Assembly (NCBI GenBank): GCA_003503355.1
Contig: DOCS01000192.1
Location: 1 to 7,714, forward strand
Length of the DNA: 7,714 bases
Origin: Opitutia bacterium
GTDB lineage: Bacteria; Verrucomicrobiota; Verrucomicrobiia; Opitutales; Coraliomargaritaceae
Reading direction: 5' to 3'
Translations under genes and position numbers: made by a program
Shown: one piece after another, positions 1-6,786 of the stretch
Layout of the letters: every line of letters begins with the position of its first letter
How positions within the stretch are numbered: the stretch's first letter is position 1
The notes under the pieces: model-generated
Seen by the model: only the letters and a program-made list of their open reading frames with translations
The model's database searches: none
Told to the model about the DNA's origin: nothing

Positions 1-345
1 TGCCCGGGCAATGCCACCGTCACCGTCTGTCACTCTCGCACCACCGACCTCCCCAGCATCACGCGTCAGGCAGACGTGTTGATTGCCGCGATTGGCCGCG
101 CCAATTTCGTGACTGCTGATATGGTTAAAGACGGCGTCAATGTAATCGATGTCGGCATCAATCGCGTGACAGACGACAGCAAAAAGAGCGGTTACCGTCT
201 GGTTGGCGATGTTGAATTCGACACCGTCGCTCCCAAAGCGGCACACATCACACCCGTCCCAGGCGGCGTCGGCCCGATGACCGTAGCCATGCTGATGCAC
301 AACACACTGAGCGCCTTTAAAGCAAGCCAGACTCCCACAGCATGA
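1..345 (+). CDS. folD: FolD, bifunctional methylenetetrahydrofolate dehydrogenase / methenyltetrahydrofolate cyclohydrolase (C-terminal part)
   Basis: Only the last 114 codons are in the window; the frame is open from base 1 and ends at TGA 343-345. FolD is a cytosolic enzyme that interconverts 5,10-methylene-, 5,10-methenyl- and 10-formyl-tetrahydrofolate using NADP. The visible part is the NAD(P)-binding Rossmann half. It shows the [10 protein letters not shown] strand-turn (visible residues 5-14), the [10 protein letters not shown] segment that contacts the cofactor (24-33), VIDVGIN (48-54), GDVEF (69-73) and the FolD signature PGGVGPMT (87-94). FolD proteins are usually about 285-300 residues, so about 60% of the gene lies to the left. 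The TGA overlaps the ATG of the next gene (ATGA), which suggests translational coupling. The identification is firm; only the 5' end is missing. Confidence 0.96.
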   Translation, partial: CPGNATVTVCHSRTTDLPSITRQADVLIAAIGRANFVTADMVKDGVNVIDVGINRVTDDSKKSGYRLVGDVEFDTVAPKAAHITPVPGGVGPMTVAMLMHNTLSAFKASQTPTA

Positions 346-989
346 GCGAGCCCGAGCAAGCGCCGCCGCGCCTCACGCAGACCACGGCACTGGACTCCGT
401 CTTACGCGACGGCGGGCCCATGCCTGCCGCTCGGCTCGGAATCCGTACCCTCGCCTTTCTACTCGACTTCGTCCTCCTTACTGCAGTGGCGACTGTCATC
501 ATATGGAAAATCGCGATGCCGCACGCGCACCCGGGCGCGTTTGCCGAATTTAACCAATGGAGCCTAGAGTTCGTCAACTGGTTGAGCGACAGCGAAACAC
601 AGACTGAAGCCGCACCACCGGAATGGAGCGAAGAACTCGGGCAAGCACTCGCCTACGCGCGAGACCTACAGCTACTGATTTTCTGGCTCTATTTTGCCAT
701 CGGCGAAGCCTTCTGCGGCGGTCGTTCGCTCGGCAAACTGGCGTGCCGACTACGCAGTGTGAGCACCGTCACCCTCGCACCGCCACCGATTATGGCTGGC
801 ATCGTCCGCGGCGGGCTCAAAACCATTGCACTGTTCTTCGCCTTTCCAGTCGCCCTCATTGCAACGATCGGTGCGCTGTTTTTTAATCAGCGCCGCCAAT
901 TAGGGCATGATTTACTCAGCCGCACTGCGGTCATCGACGAGAAGTATTTAAAAGTGAACGGAAAACCACCGCCACCGATTACCAACTAA
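342..989 (+). CDS. RDD-family integral membrane protein
   Basis: A 215-residue membrane protein of the RDD family (Pfam RDD). The family motif is visible: Arg35 and Asp42 in [13 protein letters not shown] at the start of the first membrane segment (about 34-55). A second segment lies at about 110-124 ([16 protein letters not shown]), followed by [13 protein letters not shown] (126-138), which matches the family's SLGK loop. A third hydrophobic stretch spans about 159-182, and [15 protein letters not shown] (184-198) matches the family's LHD-type terminal motif. The loop at 60-108 is longer than usual and acidic. RDD proteins have no single established function; some have been linked to ion transport, and none is specific enough to assign here. 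The ATG overlaps the folD stop by 4 nt, so the two are probably co-translated. Eight Ts follow the stop (998-1005), but without a stem in front of them. Confidence 0.85.
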   Translation: MSEPEQAPPRLTQTTALDSVLRDGGPMPAARLGIRTLAFLLDFVLLTAVATVIIWKIAMPHAHPGAFAEFNQWSLEFVNWLSDSETQTEAAPPEWSEELGQALAYARDLQLLIFWLYFAIGEAFCGGRSLGKLACRLRSVSTVTLAPPPIMAGIVRGGLKTIALFFAFPVALIATIGALFFNQRRQLGHDLLSRTAVIDEKYLKVNGKPPPPITN

Positions 990-1099
990 AATTGATCTTT
1001 TTTTTCGTTCTCACTGACTTACAGTTCAGCGAGCGATGAGTCAGCCCCTCACTCACAAACAACGATGCAAGTCTTTACAAGCATCCATCCCTCAGCACT

Positions 1100-2212
1100 T
1101 TGAGCACCAGACAAAAACCCAAAATCCTCGTCGTCGATGATCAACCCATCAACATCAAGTTGCTACAACGTAAGCTTGAACGTCAAGACATGGAAATCCT
1201 GGTCGCCTACAACGGGCGCGAATGCCTCGATATTGTCGAGCAAACCACTCCTGACCTCATTCTGCTGGATGTGATGATGCCCGAGATGGACGGCATCGAG
1301 ACCTGCCAACACCTGAAGATGAACCCGGCGACAGAAAGCATCCCCATCATCTTCATTACAGCGAAAACCTCTAAAGAAGGCAAGCTCGAGGGTCTGGATG
1401 CGGGCGCCGTGGACTACATCACCAAGCCGATCGATCTCGAAGAAACGCTCGCCCGCGTGCGCACGCAACTACGCCTGCAAGACATATACCGCGAAAACAT
1501 GGAACTCCAGCAGCGCCTGAGCGATGTCCGCAAAGCTTCCGCGGTTGGGGCAGTCACTCAAGGGATTGCGCATAATCTGAACAATCTACTCGGCGTTGTC
1601 GTCGGCTATCTTGATTTAATCAAAAACGGCTACGACAGCCCGGGCATGGTACAGCGAAGCCTGAAGCCGATGGACAATGCCGTTAATCGAATGGTGGGAA
1701 TCATTCGCCAACTCTCAACCATAGCCCACAACGAGCGCATTGAGCTCTCAACCCACCCCATTCGGACACTCATTGAGAACAGCATCGATCGCCTACAAAC
1801 TGAACATCAAATAACCGCTCAAGTGCAAGTGGAGTCACAACTGGACGAACTTGCCAGCATTTCAACCAATGCGGAAACTTTTGAAAGCACCCTATGTAAG
1901 CTGTTGATCAACGCATGGGAGAGCTATGCCAAAGGCACGTCCGCCCCAGACCGCGTGATCACACTCCATGCCCGCATCGCGCGCGAGCAGGGCCCAGCGA
2001 TGCTGGAGCTGCAAATCAGCGACCAAGGTACCGGAATCAATCCAGAAATCACCGATACCCTGTTCGACCCCTTCATCACCACCAAAACCGCCGTTGGTCG
2101 CGGCATGGGCCTTACTATAGCTCGCCACACCATCCGCAACCTAGAAGGTGAAATCACCATCAAGACCAATCCAGATGGCGGGACCACCGCCATCATGACA
2201 CACCCACTGTAA
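1100..2212 (+). CDS. Soluble receiver domain-histidine kinase hybrid
   Basis: A 370-residue signalling protein with a receiver domain first and a kinase core second. Receiver (about 8-125): acidic pair D13/D14, phospho-acceptor D57 in LILLDVMMP, T87 and K109. A short coiled linker (about 126-147) leads to the dimerisation/phosphoacceptor helix with H158 in GIAHNLNNLLG. The ATPase domain has an N box (N271 in LLINAWES), G1 box DQGTG (308-312), F box LFDPF (321-325) and G2 box GRGMGL (333-338). No membrane segment or PAS domain is seen, so input probably comes through phosphorylation of the receiver. The start is TTG: an in-frame TGA at 1037-1039 leaves no ATG or GTG, and the receiver begins within eight residues. 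No clear Shine-Dalgarno sequence precedes it. The residue after H158 is Asn rather than Glu/Asp. The partner is unknown; proC starts 6 nt downstream, so the two may share a transcript. Confidence 0.92.
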   Translation: MSTRQKPKILVVDDQPINIKLLQRKLERQDMEILVAYNGRECLDIVEQTTPDLILLDVMMPEMDGIETCQHLKMNPATESIPIIFITAKTSKEGKLEGLDAGAVDYITKPIDLEETLARVRTQLRLQDIYRENMELQQRLSDVRKASAVGAVTQGIAHNLNNLLGVVVGYLDLIKNGYDSPGMVQRSLKPMDNAVNRMVGIIRQLSTIAHNERIELSTHPIRTLIENSIDRLQTEHQITAQVQVESQLDELASISTNAETFESTLCKLLINAWESYAKGTSAPDRVITLHARIAREQGPAMLELQISDQGTGINPEITDTLFDPFITTKTAVGRGMGLTIARHTIRNLEGEITIKTNPDGGTTAIMTHPL

Positions 2213-2218
2213 GCTAAT

Positions 2219-3025
2219 ATGAGTATTCGCATTGTATTTATCGGCGCTGGCCGCATGGCCTCAGCAATCGTTCGCGGCCTGCTGGAAGAGCAACACTACA
2301 CCCCAGACGAAATTGCCTGCACCTGCGGCGACGATCCCTCGGGGGAAGAACTAGCCGAGCAAACAGGTATCCAGTATTTCGCCGATATCACACGGGCGGT
2401 CCGAAAAACCGAAACCATCGTACTCGCCTGCAAGCCTCAGCAATTTAGCGCGATTGATCATACCCTCGCCGATGCCGCTCACGGTAAACTCATTCTCTCG
2501 ATCCTCGCCGGCACAACGCTGTCACGCCTGAGTGACAAGTTTCAAAATGCGCGCAACATCGTACGCACGATGCCCAACACTCCCGGGCAAATCGGCGCTG
2601 GCGTCACTGCCTTTTCACCGCAAAAACCACTCAGCGCCAAAGATCAAGCGATCGTCGAAAACACTCTCAGCTCACTCGGCAATTTTCACGAAGTCGAAGA
2701 GGCTGACTTGGACGCCGTTACCGCCCTCAGCGGCAGCGGCCCCGCCTACGTGTTCGAATTTGCCGCCGCCCTGCGCGAAGCAGGCATCCACTGCGGACTC
2801 GACCAAGCACTCTCCACCTCACTGGCAATCGACACCCTACTCGGTGCCGCCATGCTCCTCGCCGAAAGCGAAGATAGCCCCGAAGCACTGCGCGATGCCG
2901 TCACCTCCCCAGGAGGCACCACTGCGGCGGCCCTCAAAGTTTTTGCGGACAACAACTTCCGCGGCCTGGTCGACAACGCCCTTGCCGCCGCTAAAGCACG
3001 CTCACTGGAACTTGCCAAGGAGTAG
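2219..3025 (+). CDS. proC: Pyrroline-5-carboxylate reductase
   Basis: ProC catalyses the last step of proline synthesis, the NAD(P)H-dependent reduction of 1-pyrroline-5-carboxylate to L-proline, in the cytosol. At 268 residues it has the normal family length. The N-terminal dinucleotide-binding motif is FIGAGRMASAI (7-17), followed by LACKPQQF (69-76) and VRTMPNTP (115-122), both typical of the family. The C-terminal dimerisation/catalytic domain carries VTALSGSGPAYVFEF (167-181) and the ProC signature DAVTSPGGTTAAAL (226-239). The ATG at 2219 sits six bases after the kinase stop and the Rossmann motif begins at once, so the start is secure even though no strong ribosome binding site is visible. 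Close packing suggests co-transcription with the upstream kinase. No yggT-like gene follows it, unlike in many proteobacteria. Confidence 0.97.
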   Translation: MSIRIVFIGAGRMASAIVRGLLEEQHYTPDEIACTCGDDPSGEELAEQTGIQYFADITRAVRKTETIVLACKPQQFSAIDHTLADAAHGKLILSILAGTTLSRLSDKFQNARNIVRTMPNTPGQIGAGVTAFSPQKPLSAKDQAIVENTLSSLGNFHEVEEADLDAVTALSGSGPAYVFEFAAALREAGIHCGLDQALSTSLAIDTLLGAAMLLAESEDSPEALRDAVTSPGGTTAAALKVFADNNFRGLVDNALAAAKARSLELAKE

Positions 3026-3091
3026 CGTCCGCGGTGCGTGTTACAATAACCGACTAATATCGACTGCATCACCCGCCCAGCAAGCGGTTAA

Positions 3092-3361
3092 GACGAATCA
3101 ATGCTTCTGCGCGCTCGGGTAGCCTTCCCTGAACCTATTGCGGGCGAAGCAACCGATCCATTTGCCCGAACACGAGCAGCCGATTCGTAGCCACACTTGC
3201 ACCATGTGAACGCATCATACGGCCCATCTGCAGCCGACCTCTACGACTGGCAGTATCAACTGATTGGCCAGGCACTGGAACAAGTCGAAGCCGAACGCTA
3301 GAGCGACTGGCAGCAACTGAGCCGATGCTGCCTGCAACCTAGCGGAAGGCTAAAGGCATAG
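3092..3361 (+). pseudogene. Possible gene relic: protein-like frame interrupted by TAG codons
   Basis: Frame 2 from 3092 contains an ATG at 3101 followed by 28 further sense codons (it begins MLLRARVAFPEP) up to TAG 3188. It then continues in the same frame with a stretch that looks like real protein, YDWQYQLIGQALEQVEAER (3242-3298), to TAG 3299. It resumes with SDWQQLSR to TAG 3359. The interrupting codons are all TAG, which is one C-to-T change from CAG (Gln), and the pieces are Gln-rich, so decay of a coding sequence is plausible. The words YDWQ and SDWQ are exactly 20 codons apart. The family is not recognised. Alternatives are a 29-residue small protein (3101-3190) or plain non-coding DNA with a chance open frame. 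Support is modest. Confidence 0.3.
3141..3168 (+). other. Hairpin downstream of proC
   Basis: The arm CGGGCGAA (3141-3148) can pair with TTTGCCCG (3161-3168): five G-C pairs, one G-U wobble and two A-U pairs, around a 12-nt loop. It lies 115 nt after the proC stop and no T-run follows, so it is not a classical intrinsic terminator. It could stabilise the 3' end of the proC transcript, or be incidental. Confidence 0.35.
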
Positions 3362-3464
3362 TGCCACATCGACAATAGCCAGTCCCTGCAACAGCCCTAG
3401 AAACATCTTTGTTGTCTCGACTCCCTTTCTCGTTCAGCTTGCACGATGAGCCGAGTACGATCAC

Positions 3465-4382
3465 GTGCCCGTTTTTCCTATGCCTGACCCAAAATCCAGA
3501 TACACCCCGCAGGGCTCTCAGTATGATAAGCTGAATCCTCGAAAACGTTCCAAACGAAAGGCGCGTCGCATCCGGCAATTTTTTACCAAACGCTTGGAAG
3601 CGATCGGCTGCATCCTGCTGCCTTTTCTGTACCGCTGCTTTATGCAGTTCGTCTGGTGGACTTCCAAAACCTCGGATAATTGCCGGCAGGAGATAGAATC
3701 GTTGTCTAAAATTCAGAGCAACCTGGTCGCCACCCTTTGGCATCAGGAAACGCTCACCACGCCGCATGTATTCAGACCGTTTCATGTGCACGCACTCGCC
3801 AGCACCACTACACTGGGCCGCTTAATTACCGCCCTACTTGAAGATAACAATTTCAAAGTATTTCGCGGCGGACGCAGGCGTAAAATAGTGCTGCGCGAAA
3901 TGATTCACCATATGAACGCGAATTCAGAGGTGATCTATGGTATTACAGTGGATGGCTCCAAAGGGCCGCCACGTGTCATGAAACGCGGCGCCTGCCATAT
4001 AGCGAAAGAATGCAGAGTGCCGATCGTCGCGGTCTGTACTCAAGCCAAACGTGCGCTGCACGTGAACACATGGGACCACACCGCCATTCCCCTGCCGTTC
4101 AATCAGATCAAAACTCACATCATCGGCCCCTACTGGGTCGACCCAGAGTGTAGCGACGAGGCCTTTGATCAGTTCTGCGAGCACATTCAGAAAGAGCTTC
4201 TCAACCTCGCTGACTACGTGGACCGCTCGCTGCATGACGGCATCCCCAGCGCCAAAATCCACAGCGACTTCCCAGAGGACTGGACCGGCAACGACTGGCC
4301 GGACAACACGCTAGGCACACCGCTCGGCCCCTGGGATCTGCAGACCGAACAAACGCCGCCTTGGGCACAGCCGAACAACTGA
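3465..4382 (+). CDS. DUF374 lysophospholipid acyltransferase-like protein
   Basis: A 305-residue protein of the DUF374 branch of the LPLAT acyltransferase superfamily, expected to transfer acyl chains to lipid precursors at the inner membrane; the exact acceptor cannot be told. A basic N-terminus (about 25-45, rich in Lys/Arg) precedes a hydrophobic segment (about 47-65) that probably anchors it. Family landmarks follow: ATLWHQE (89-95, catalytic-His block), STTTLGRLITALLE (113-126), KVFRGG (131-136), ITVDGSKGPP (160-169, matching the TPDGPRGP block), GACHIAKECRVPIVAV (175-190) and IPLPFNQIKTHIIGPYWV (208-225). The last 40 or so residues are Trp/Pro/Asp-rich and look disordered. The start is uncertain: GTG 3465 is the first possible codon after the in-frame TGA at 3447, but ATG 3480 (six codons in) is equally plausible; neither has a good ribosome binding site. 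The gene stands alone and converges with pilT. Confidence 0.82.
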   Translation: MPVFPMPDPKSRYTPQGSQYDKLNPRKRSKRKARRIRQFFTKRLEAIGCILLPFLYRCFMQFVWWTSKTSDNCRQEIESLSKIQSNLVATLWHQETLTTPHVFRPFHVHALASTTTLGRLITALLEDNNFKVFRGGRRRKIVLREMIHHMNANSEVIYGITVDGSKGPPRVMKRGACHIAKECRVPIVAVCTQAKRALHVNTWDHTAIPLPFNQIKTHIIGPYWVDPECSDEAFDQFCEHIQKELLNLADYVDRSLHDGIPSAKIHSDFPEDWTGNDWPDNTLGTPLGPWDLQTEQTPPWAQPNN

Positions 4383-4462
4383 GCGCACTCGACAGCCCCT
4401 GAACCGTCAACCCGAGCAGGAAACTGATGGCGTAGGATGCCAACAGTGCGAACCTGACAACG

Positions 4463-4489
4463 ATCTGTCTGTAACTGGTCAGTACAGAT
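4463..4489. other. Imperfect hairpin in the convergent intergenic region
   Basis: ATCTGT (4463-4468) pairs with ACAGAT (4484-4489), and ACTG/CAGT (4474-4483) continue the stem, with a 5-nt bulge (4469-4473) on one arm. It lies 80 nt after the acyltransferase stop. There is no T-run of note on either strand, so a role in transcript ends is only suggested by position. Confidence 0.3.
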
Positions 4490-4505
4490 AAACAAGGACG
4501 TCCCT

Positions 4506-4530
4506 CCCCCGACTGTTTCCAGTGAGGGGG
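4506..4530. terminator. Possible bidirectional terminator hairpin between convergent genes
   Basis: CCCCC (4506-4510) pairs with GGGGG (4526-4530), and ACTG (4512-4515) with CAGT (4520-4523), around a TTTC loop; small internal bulges are G4511 and GA 4524-4525. This strong stem sits 20 nt past the pilT stop (- strand) and 124 nt past the acyltransferase stop (+ strand), where a shared terminator is expected. Neither side has a clean uridine tract, so it may need a factor or only protect transcript ends. Confidence 0.42.
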
Positions 4531-4549
4531 CGACGCCGCTGTTTAAAAA

Positions 4550-5629
4550 TTACAACTCCCAAGGCTCTGGCTCGCGTTTGAGGTAAGGCAGGAAGCGCTT
4601 CTTGTTAATGCACTTATCAAAGGCCTCTTCTCCGTCAATCCGCCCCGCTTCGAGGTGGTCCATAATCGCGTCATCCAGCGGCACATTGCCCTTTTTCTTG
4701 CCGACTTCGATCATCCCAGGAATCTGATGCGTCTTCCCTTCCCGGATCGTATTCGCCACCGGAGTGTCGACTACTAGGACCTCCAACGCCGCCACGCGGC
4801 CGGGCTTGTCCACCCGCGTGAACAAGTTCTGAGCAATCACGCCTTTGACCGCTTCTGACAGCGTCGTGCGAATTTGATTCTGCTGGCTGGCTGGAAAGAC
4901 ATCGATAATGCGGTCAATGGTCTTCGAGGCACTGGGCGTATGTAGGGTGCCAAACACCAAGTGCCCAGTCGCGGCCGCTTCAATAGCCAACGAAATCGTT
5001 TCGAGGTCACGCATCTCGCCGACCAAAATAATATCCGGATCTTCGCGCAGTGCGCCACGCAAGGCACTGGCAAACGATTCGGTATGCAGCCCCACTTCGC
5101 GGTGATTGATCAACGCCTTCTGGCCTTTGTGCACAAATTCAATCGGATCTTCGACGGTCAGGATGTGATCCGATCGGTGCTTATTGGCATAATCGATAAT
5201 CGCTGCCATTGTGGTCGATTTACCTGAACCCGTCGGCCCGGTAATCAACACCAGCCCCTTCTTTAGCTTGGCAAACTTCCGACACACCTCGGGCAAGCCC
5301 AGCTGCTCGGCGGTCAACACTTGCGAGGGGATCGTTCGAAACACGGCGGCAATGCCATATTTCTGATTAAAGAAATTGGCACGCAGGCGTGCTTTGCTGC
5401 CAAATTCATAGCCAAAGTCGACATCGCCGGTCGCTTCAAAGGTATCCCACTTCGAATTGGGACAAATCTCGTGCAGCAGTTCCTTTAAATCCTCGTGTTC
5501 AAGATCTGGCGCATCCAAATGTTGCAATTCGCCATTGATGCGAATGACCGGCGGGTTGCCGGTGGATAAATGCAGGTCGGACGCCTTGAAATCCAACATT
5601 GTTTGAAAATATACATCAATACGTGCCAT
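4550..5629 (-). CDS. pilT: PilT-type twitching motility / pilus retraction ATPase
   Basis: A hexameric cytoplasmic AAA-like ATPase that drives type IV pilus retraction by depolymerising pilin. The protein has 359 residues, close to the usual PilT length. The N-terminal PAS-like domain has ASDLHLSTGNPPVIRINGEL (16-35). The motor shows Walker A GPTGSGKST (131-139, K137), the Asp box ILTVEDPIEF (156-165), Walker B with the catalytic Glu, REDPDIILVGEMRD (195-208, E205), and the His box GHLVFGTLHT (222-231). The C-terminal retraction motif AIRNLIRE is only partly kept (VANTIRE, 291-297). The start is ATG at 5629: GAGGT lies seven bases upstream, and MARIDVYF matches the family N-terminus. The open frame extends to a TTG at 5680 inside rnhC but is unlikely to start there. 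It lies 35 nt after rnhC on the same strand. PilU is the alternative; the overall fit favours PilT. No pilin or pilB gene is visible nearby. Confidence 0.93.
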   Translation of the reverse strand: MARIDVYFQTMLDFKASDLHLSTGNPPVIRINGELQHLDAPDLEHEDLKELLHEICPNSKWDTFEATGDVDFGYEFGSKARLRANFFNQKYGIAAVFRTIPSQVLTAEQLGLPEVCRKFAKLKKGLVLITGPTGSGKSTTMAAIIDYANKHRSDHILTVEDPIEFVHKGQKALINHREVGLHTESFASALRGALREDPDIILVGEMRDLETISLAIEAAATGHLVFGTLHTPSASKTIDRIIDVFPASQQNQIRTTLSEAVKGVIAQNLFTRVDKPGRVAALEVLVVDTPVANTIREGKTHQIPGMIEVGKKKGNVPLDDAIMDHLEAGRIDGEEAFDKCINKKRFLPYLKREPEPWEL

Positions 5630-5636
5630 AAAAATT

Positions 5637-5641
5637 ACCTC
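5637..5641 (-). promoter_or_regulatory. Shine-Dalgarno sequence of pilT
   Basis: On the - strand GAGGT is followed by seven bases and then the ATG at 5629. It is one of the few clear ribosome binding sites in the window and decides the pilT start against the upstream TTG at 5680. Confidence 0.8.
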
Positions 5642-5664
5642 ATGCTTGGTTAAATGCTGAACGA

Positions 5665-6666
5665 CTAAAATTTCGACCAAGCCGGCTTTTTCGGCGGCTC
5701 TAGTCCCTGCGCTTCATACGCGGTTTTGAAATGCATTTTCGCATAGCCAGCCAACTCGCCGGCGCCCTTCGCCTCGACGATCTTCTTCGCCTGTTGCAGC
5801 ACTTTGCTGCTCGCGCCTTTCATCAAAGTTTCTCCCAGCACCCCGTTGAGCTCATCTGACAAACGCTTCATCTCGCGCACATAAATCGCACGGGCAATGA
5901 TCGAGGCCGCCGCCACCACAGGGTCGGATTCCGCCTTGGTACGGCTGACTAAATTGAAGTCTTTGCGCTCCTCCACATAAGCATCCACCAGCTTTTGCTT
6001 GGTGAATTGGTCGAGTAAGCCCCACGGTGCCGGTCGTTTGTCCAGCGCCTCGTTGAGCGCACGCCCGTGATACCAAGCCAACAGCTTGTTCAAATTGTTG
6101 CCAAATTTTTTATACAGATGGTTGTACTTCGTCATCCGCGCAAACGCGGTGGCAATCACCACGCCCTTGGTTTGGCGAATCAACTTGTCCAACTTCAAAA
6201 TCGTGTTGTCGGTAATTTTCTTACTATCGCACACGCCCGCCTCGATCCAGCCGCGTACCATTGCTTCATCCGCCACCACACAGGCGACTACCAGTGGACC
6301 AAACAAATCGCCCTTACCACTTTCGTCGCAACCGGCATGCAAGGTAAACCACTCGGGATTGTGCACCTCATCGTAGCCCAGACGTGCTTCACCAGTGATT
6401 TCCGCCTCCAGAACATCACGCACAAAGTCCTCAGTTTTCTTGCCCTGCACCACCAACTTGCCGCTCTGATAGCCGACCACATTCACCCCCTCGCCCTTAA
6501 AAGCGAACTGCGAGTAAGCCACATCGTAATGCATCCACTTACCAGCAGGAGCTGAATCTAAGCGCTCCCCCAACTTCTCAAGCTGCGCTTGGCTCAACTT
6601 GATCGTATAGATTTTTTTAACTTTTGGACCTTCGTCCTCCGTGTTTGGGGTCTTCTTCTTAGGCAT
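5665..6666 (-). CDS. rnhC: Ribonuclease HIII
   Basis: RNase HIII cleaves the RNA strand of RNA-DNA hybrids and acts in removal of R-loops and primers. The protein has 333 residues from the ATG at 6666. The N-terminal substrate-binding TBP-like domain (DUF3378, about 15-95) has MHYDVAYSQFAFKGEGVNVVGYQSG split over 45-69 and KLVVQGK (70-76), which is diagnostic for HIII. The catalytic domain begins with AGCDESGKGDLFGPLVVA (111-128). The family's DEDE active site can be read as D114, E115, D219 (in LLDQF) and E246 (in TKAESDPVVAAASIIAR). A conserved DSKK (147-150) follows the first block. The frame stays open upstream to 6768, but MPKKK at 6666 is the natural start because the added 34 residues match nothing in the family; no strong ribosome binding site is seen. 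pilT follows 35 nt downstream, suggesting one transcript. The lysine-rich N-terminus is a usual variable extension. Confidence 0.94.
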   Translation of the reverse strand: MPKKKTPNTEDEGPKVKKIYTIKLSQAQLEKLGERLDSAPAGKWMHYDVAYSQFAFKGEGVNVVGYQSGKLVVQGKKTEDFVRDVLEAEITGEARLGYDEVHNPEWFTLHAGCDESGKGDLFGPLVVACVVADEAMVRGWIEAGVCDSKKITDNTILKLDKLIRQTKGVVIATAFARMTKYNHLYKKFGNNLNKLLAWYHGRALNEALDKRPAPWGLLDQFTKQKLVDAYVEERKDFNLVSRTKAESDPVVAAASIIARAIYVREMKRLSDELNGVLGETLMKGASSKVLQQAKKIVEAKGAGELAGYAKMHFKTAYEAQGLEPPKKPAWSKF

Positions 6667-6786
6667 AGCTGTTAAAGCTGCCAACGAGACAGTAAAATCA
6701 GCCGCAAGGCAACGCTCGATCCGCACAACTGATTTCCCCGCATTCAAGGTTCGACCTCGCGCGTGCAATGTTCGATCGTTCCCCCG
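6667..6786. promoter_or_regulatory. Divergent spacer between rnhC and mutY
   Basis: These 120 bases separate two divergent starts and should hold promoters for both rnhC (-) and mutY (+). No convincing -35/-10 pair was found on either strand. AGCT occurs twice around TTAAA next to the rnhC start (6667-6680) and could form a 4-bp stem near its ribosome binding region. The call rests on position only. Confidence 0.4.

Larger units (their letters stand above)
3026..3464. other. 439-nt stretch without an intact gene, between proC and the acyltransferase gene
   Basis: No intact gene, tRNA or riboswitch was recognised here on either strand. It holds a hairpin at 3141-3168, a 10-nt direct repeat spaced 60 nt apart (3244 and 3304), and one + strand frame that reads like protein broken by TAG codons (3092-3361). 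AT-rich hexamers such as TACAAT and TAATAT occur near 3042-3060 but lack a convincing -35 partner, so no promoter is called. A promoter for the downstream acyltransferase gene must lie here unless proC transcription reads through. Confidence 0.6.

Noticed and set aside
991..1044. Possible terminator after the RDD gene (eight Ts at 998-1005) and the loose inverted repeat CTGACT/AGTCAG (1014-1019, 1039-1044)
   Set aside because: There is no stem before the T-run, and the inverted repeat has only six pairs around a 19-nt loop and follows the Ts instead of preceding them.
2532..3122. 196-codon + strand frame overlapping proC
   Set aside because: Its Lys/Pro/Ala/Ser-rich composition is that of an out-of-frame reading of proC, whose signatures are intact.
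3141..3200. tRNA-like look of the hairpin region (GATTCG near 3182)
   Set aside because: No cloverleaf with acceptor, anticodon and T arms could be built around it.
3339..3791. 150-codon open frame on the - strand
   Set aside because: It lies antisense to the start of the DUF374 gene and resembles no family, while the + strand frame has clear conserved blocks.
5630..5680. Longer PilT start at TTG 5680
   Set aside because: It would overlap the end of rnhC, adds residues not typical of PilT, and lacks the good Shine-Dalgarno found before ATG 5629.
6067..6555. 162-codon + strand frame opposite rnhC
   Set aside because: It is the antisense shadow of a well-conserved RNase HIII; no family resemblance of its own.
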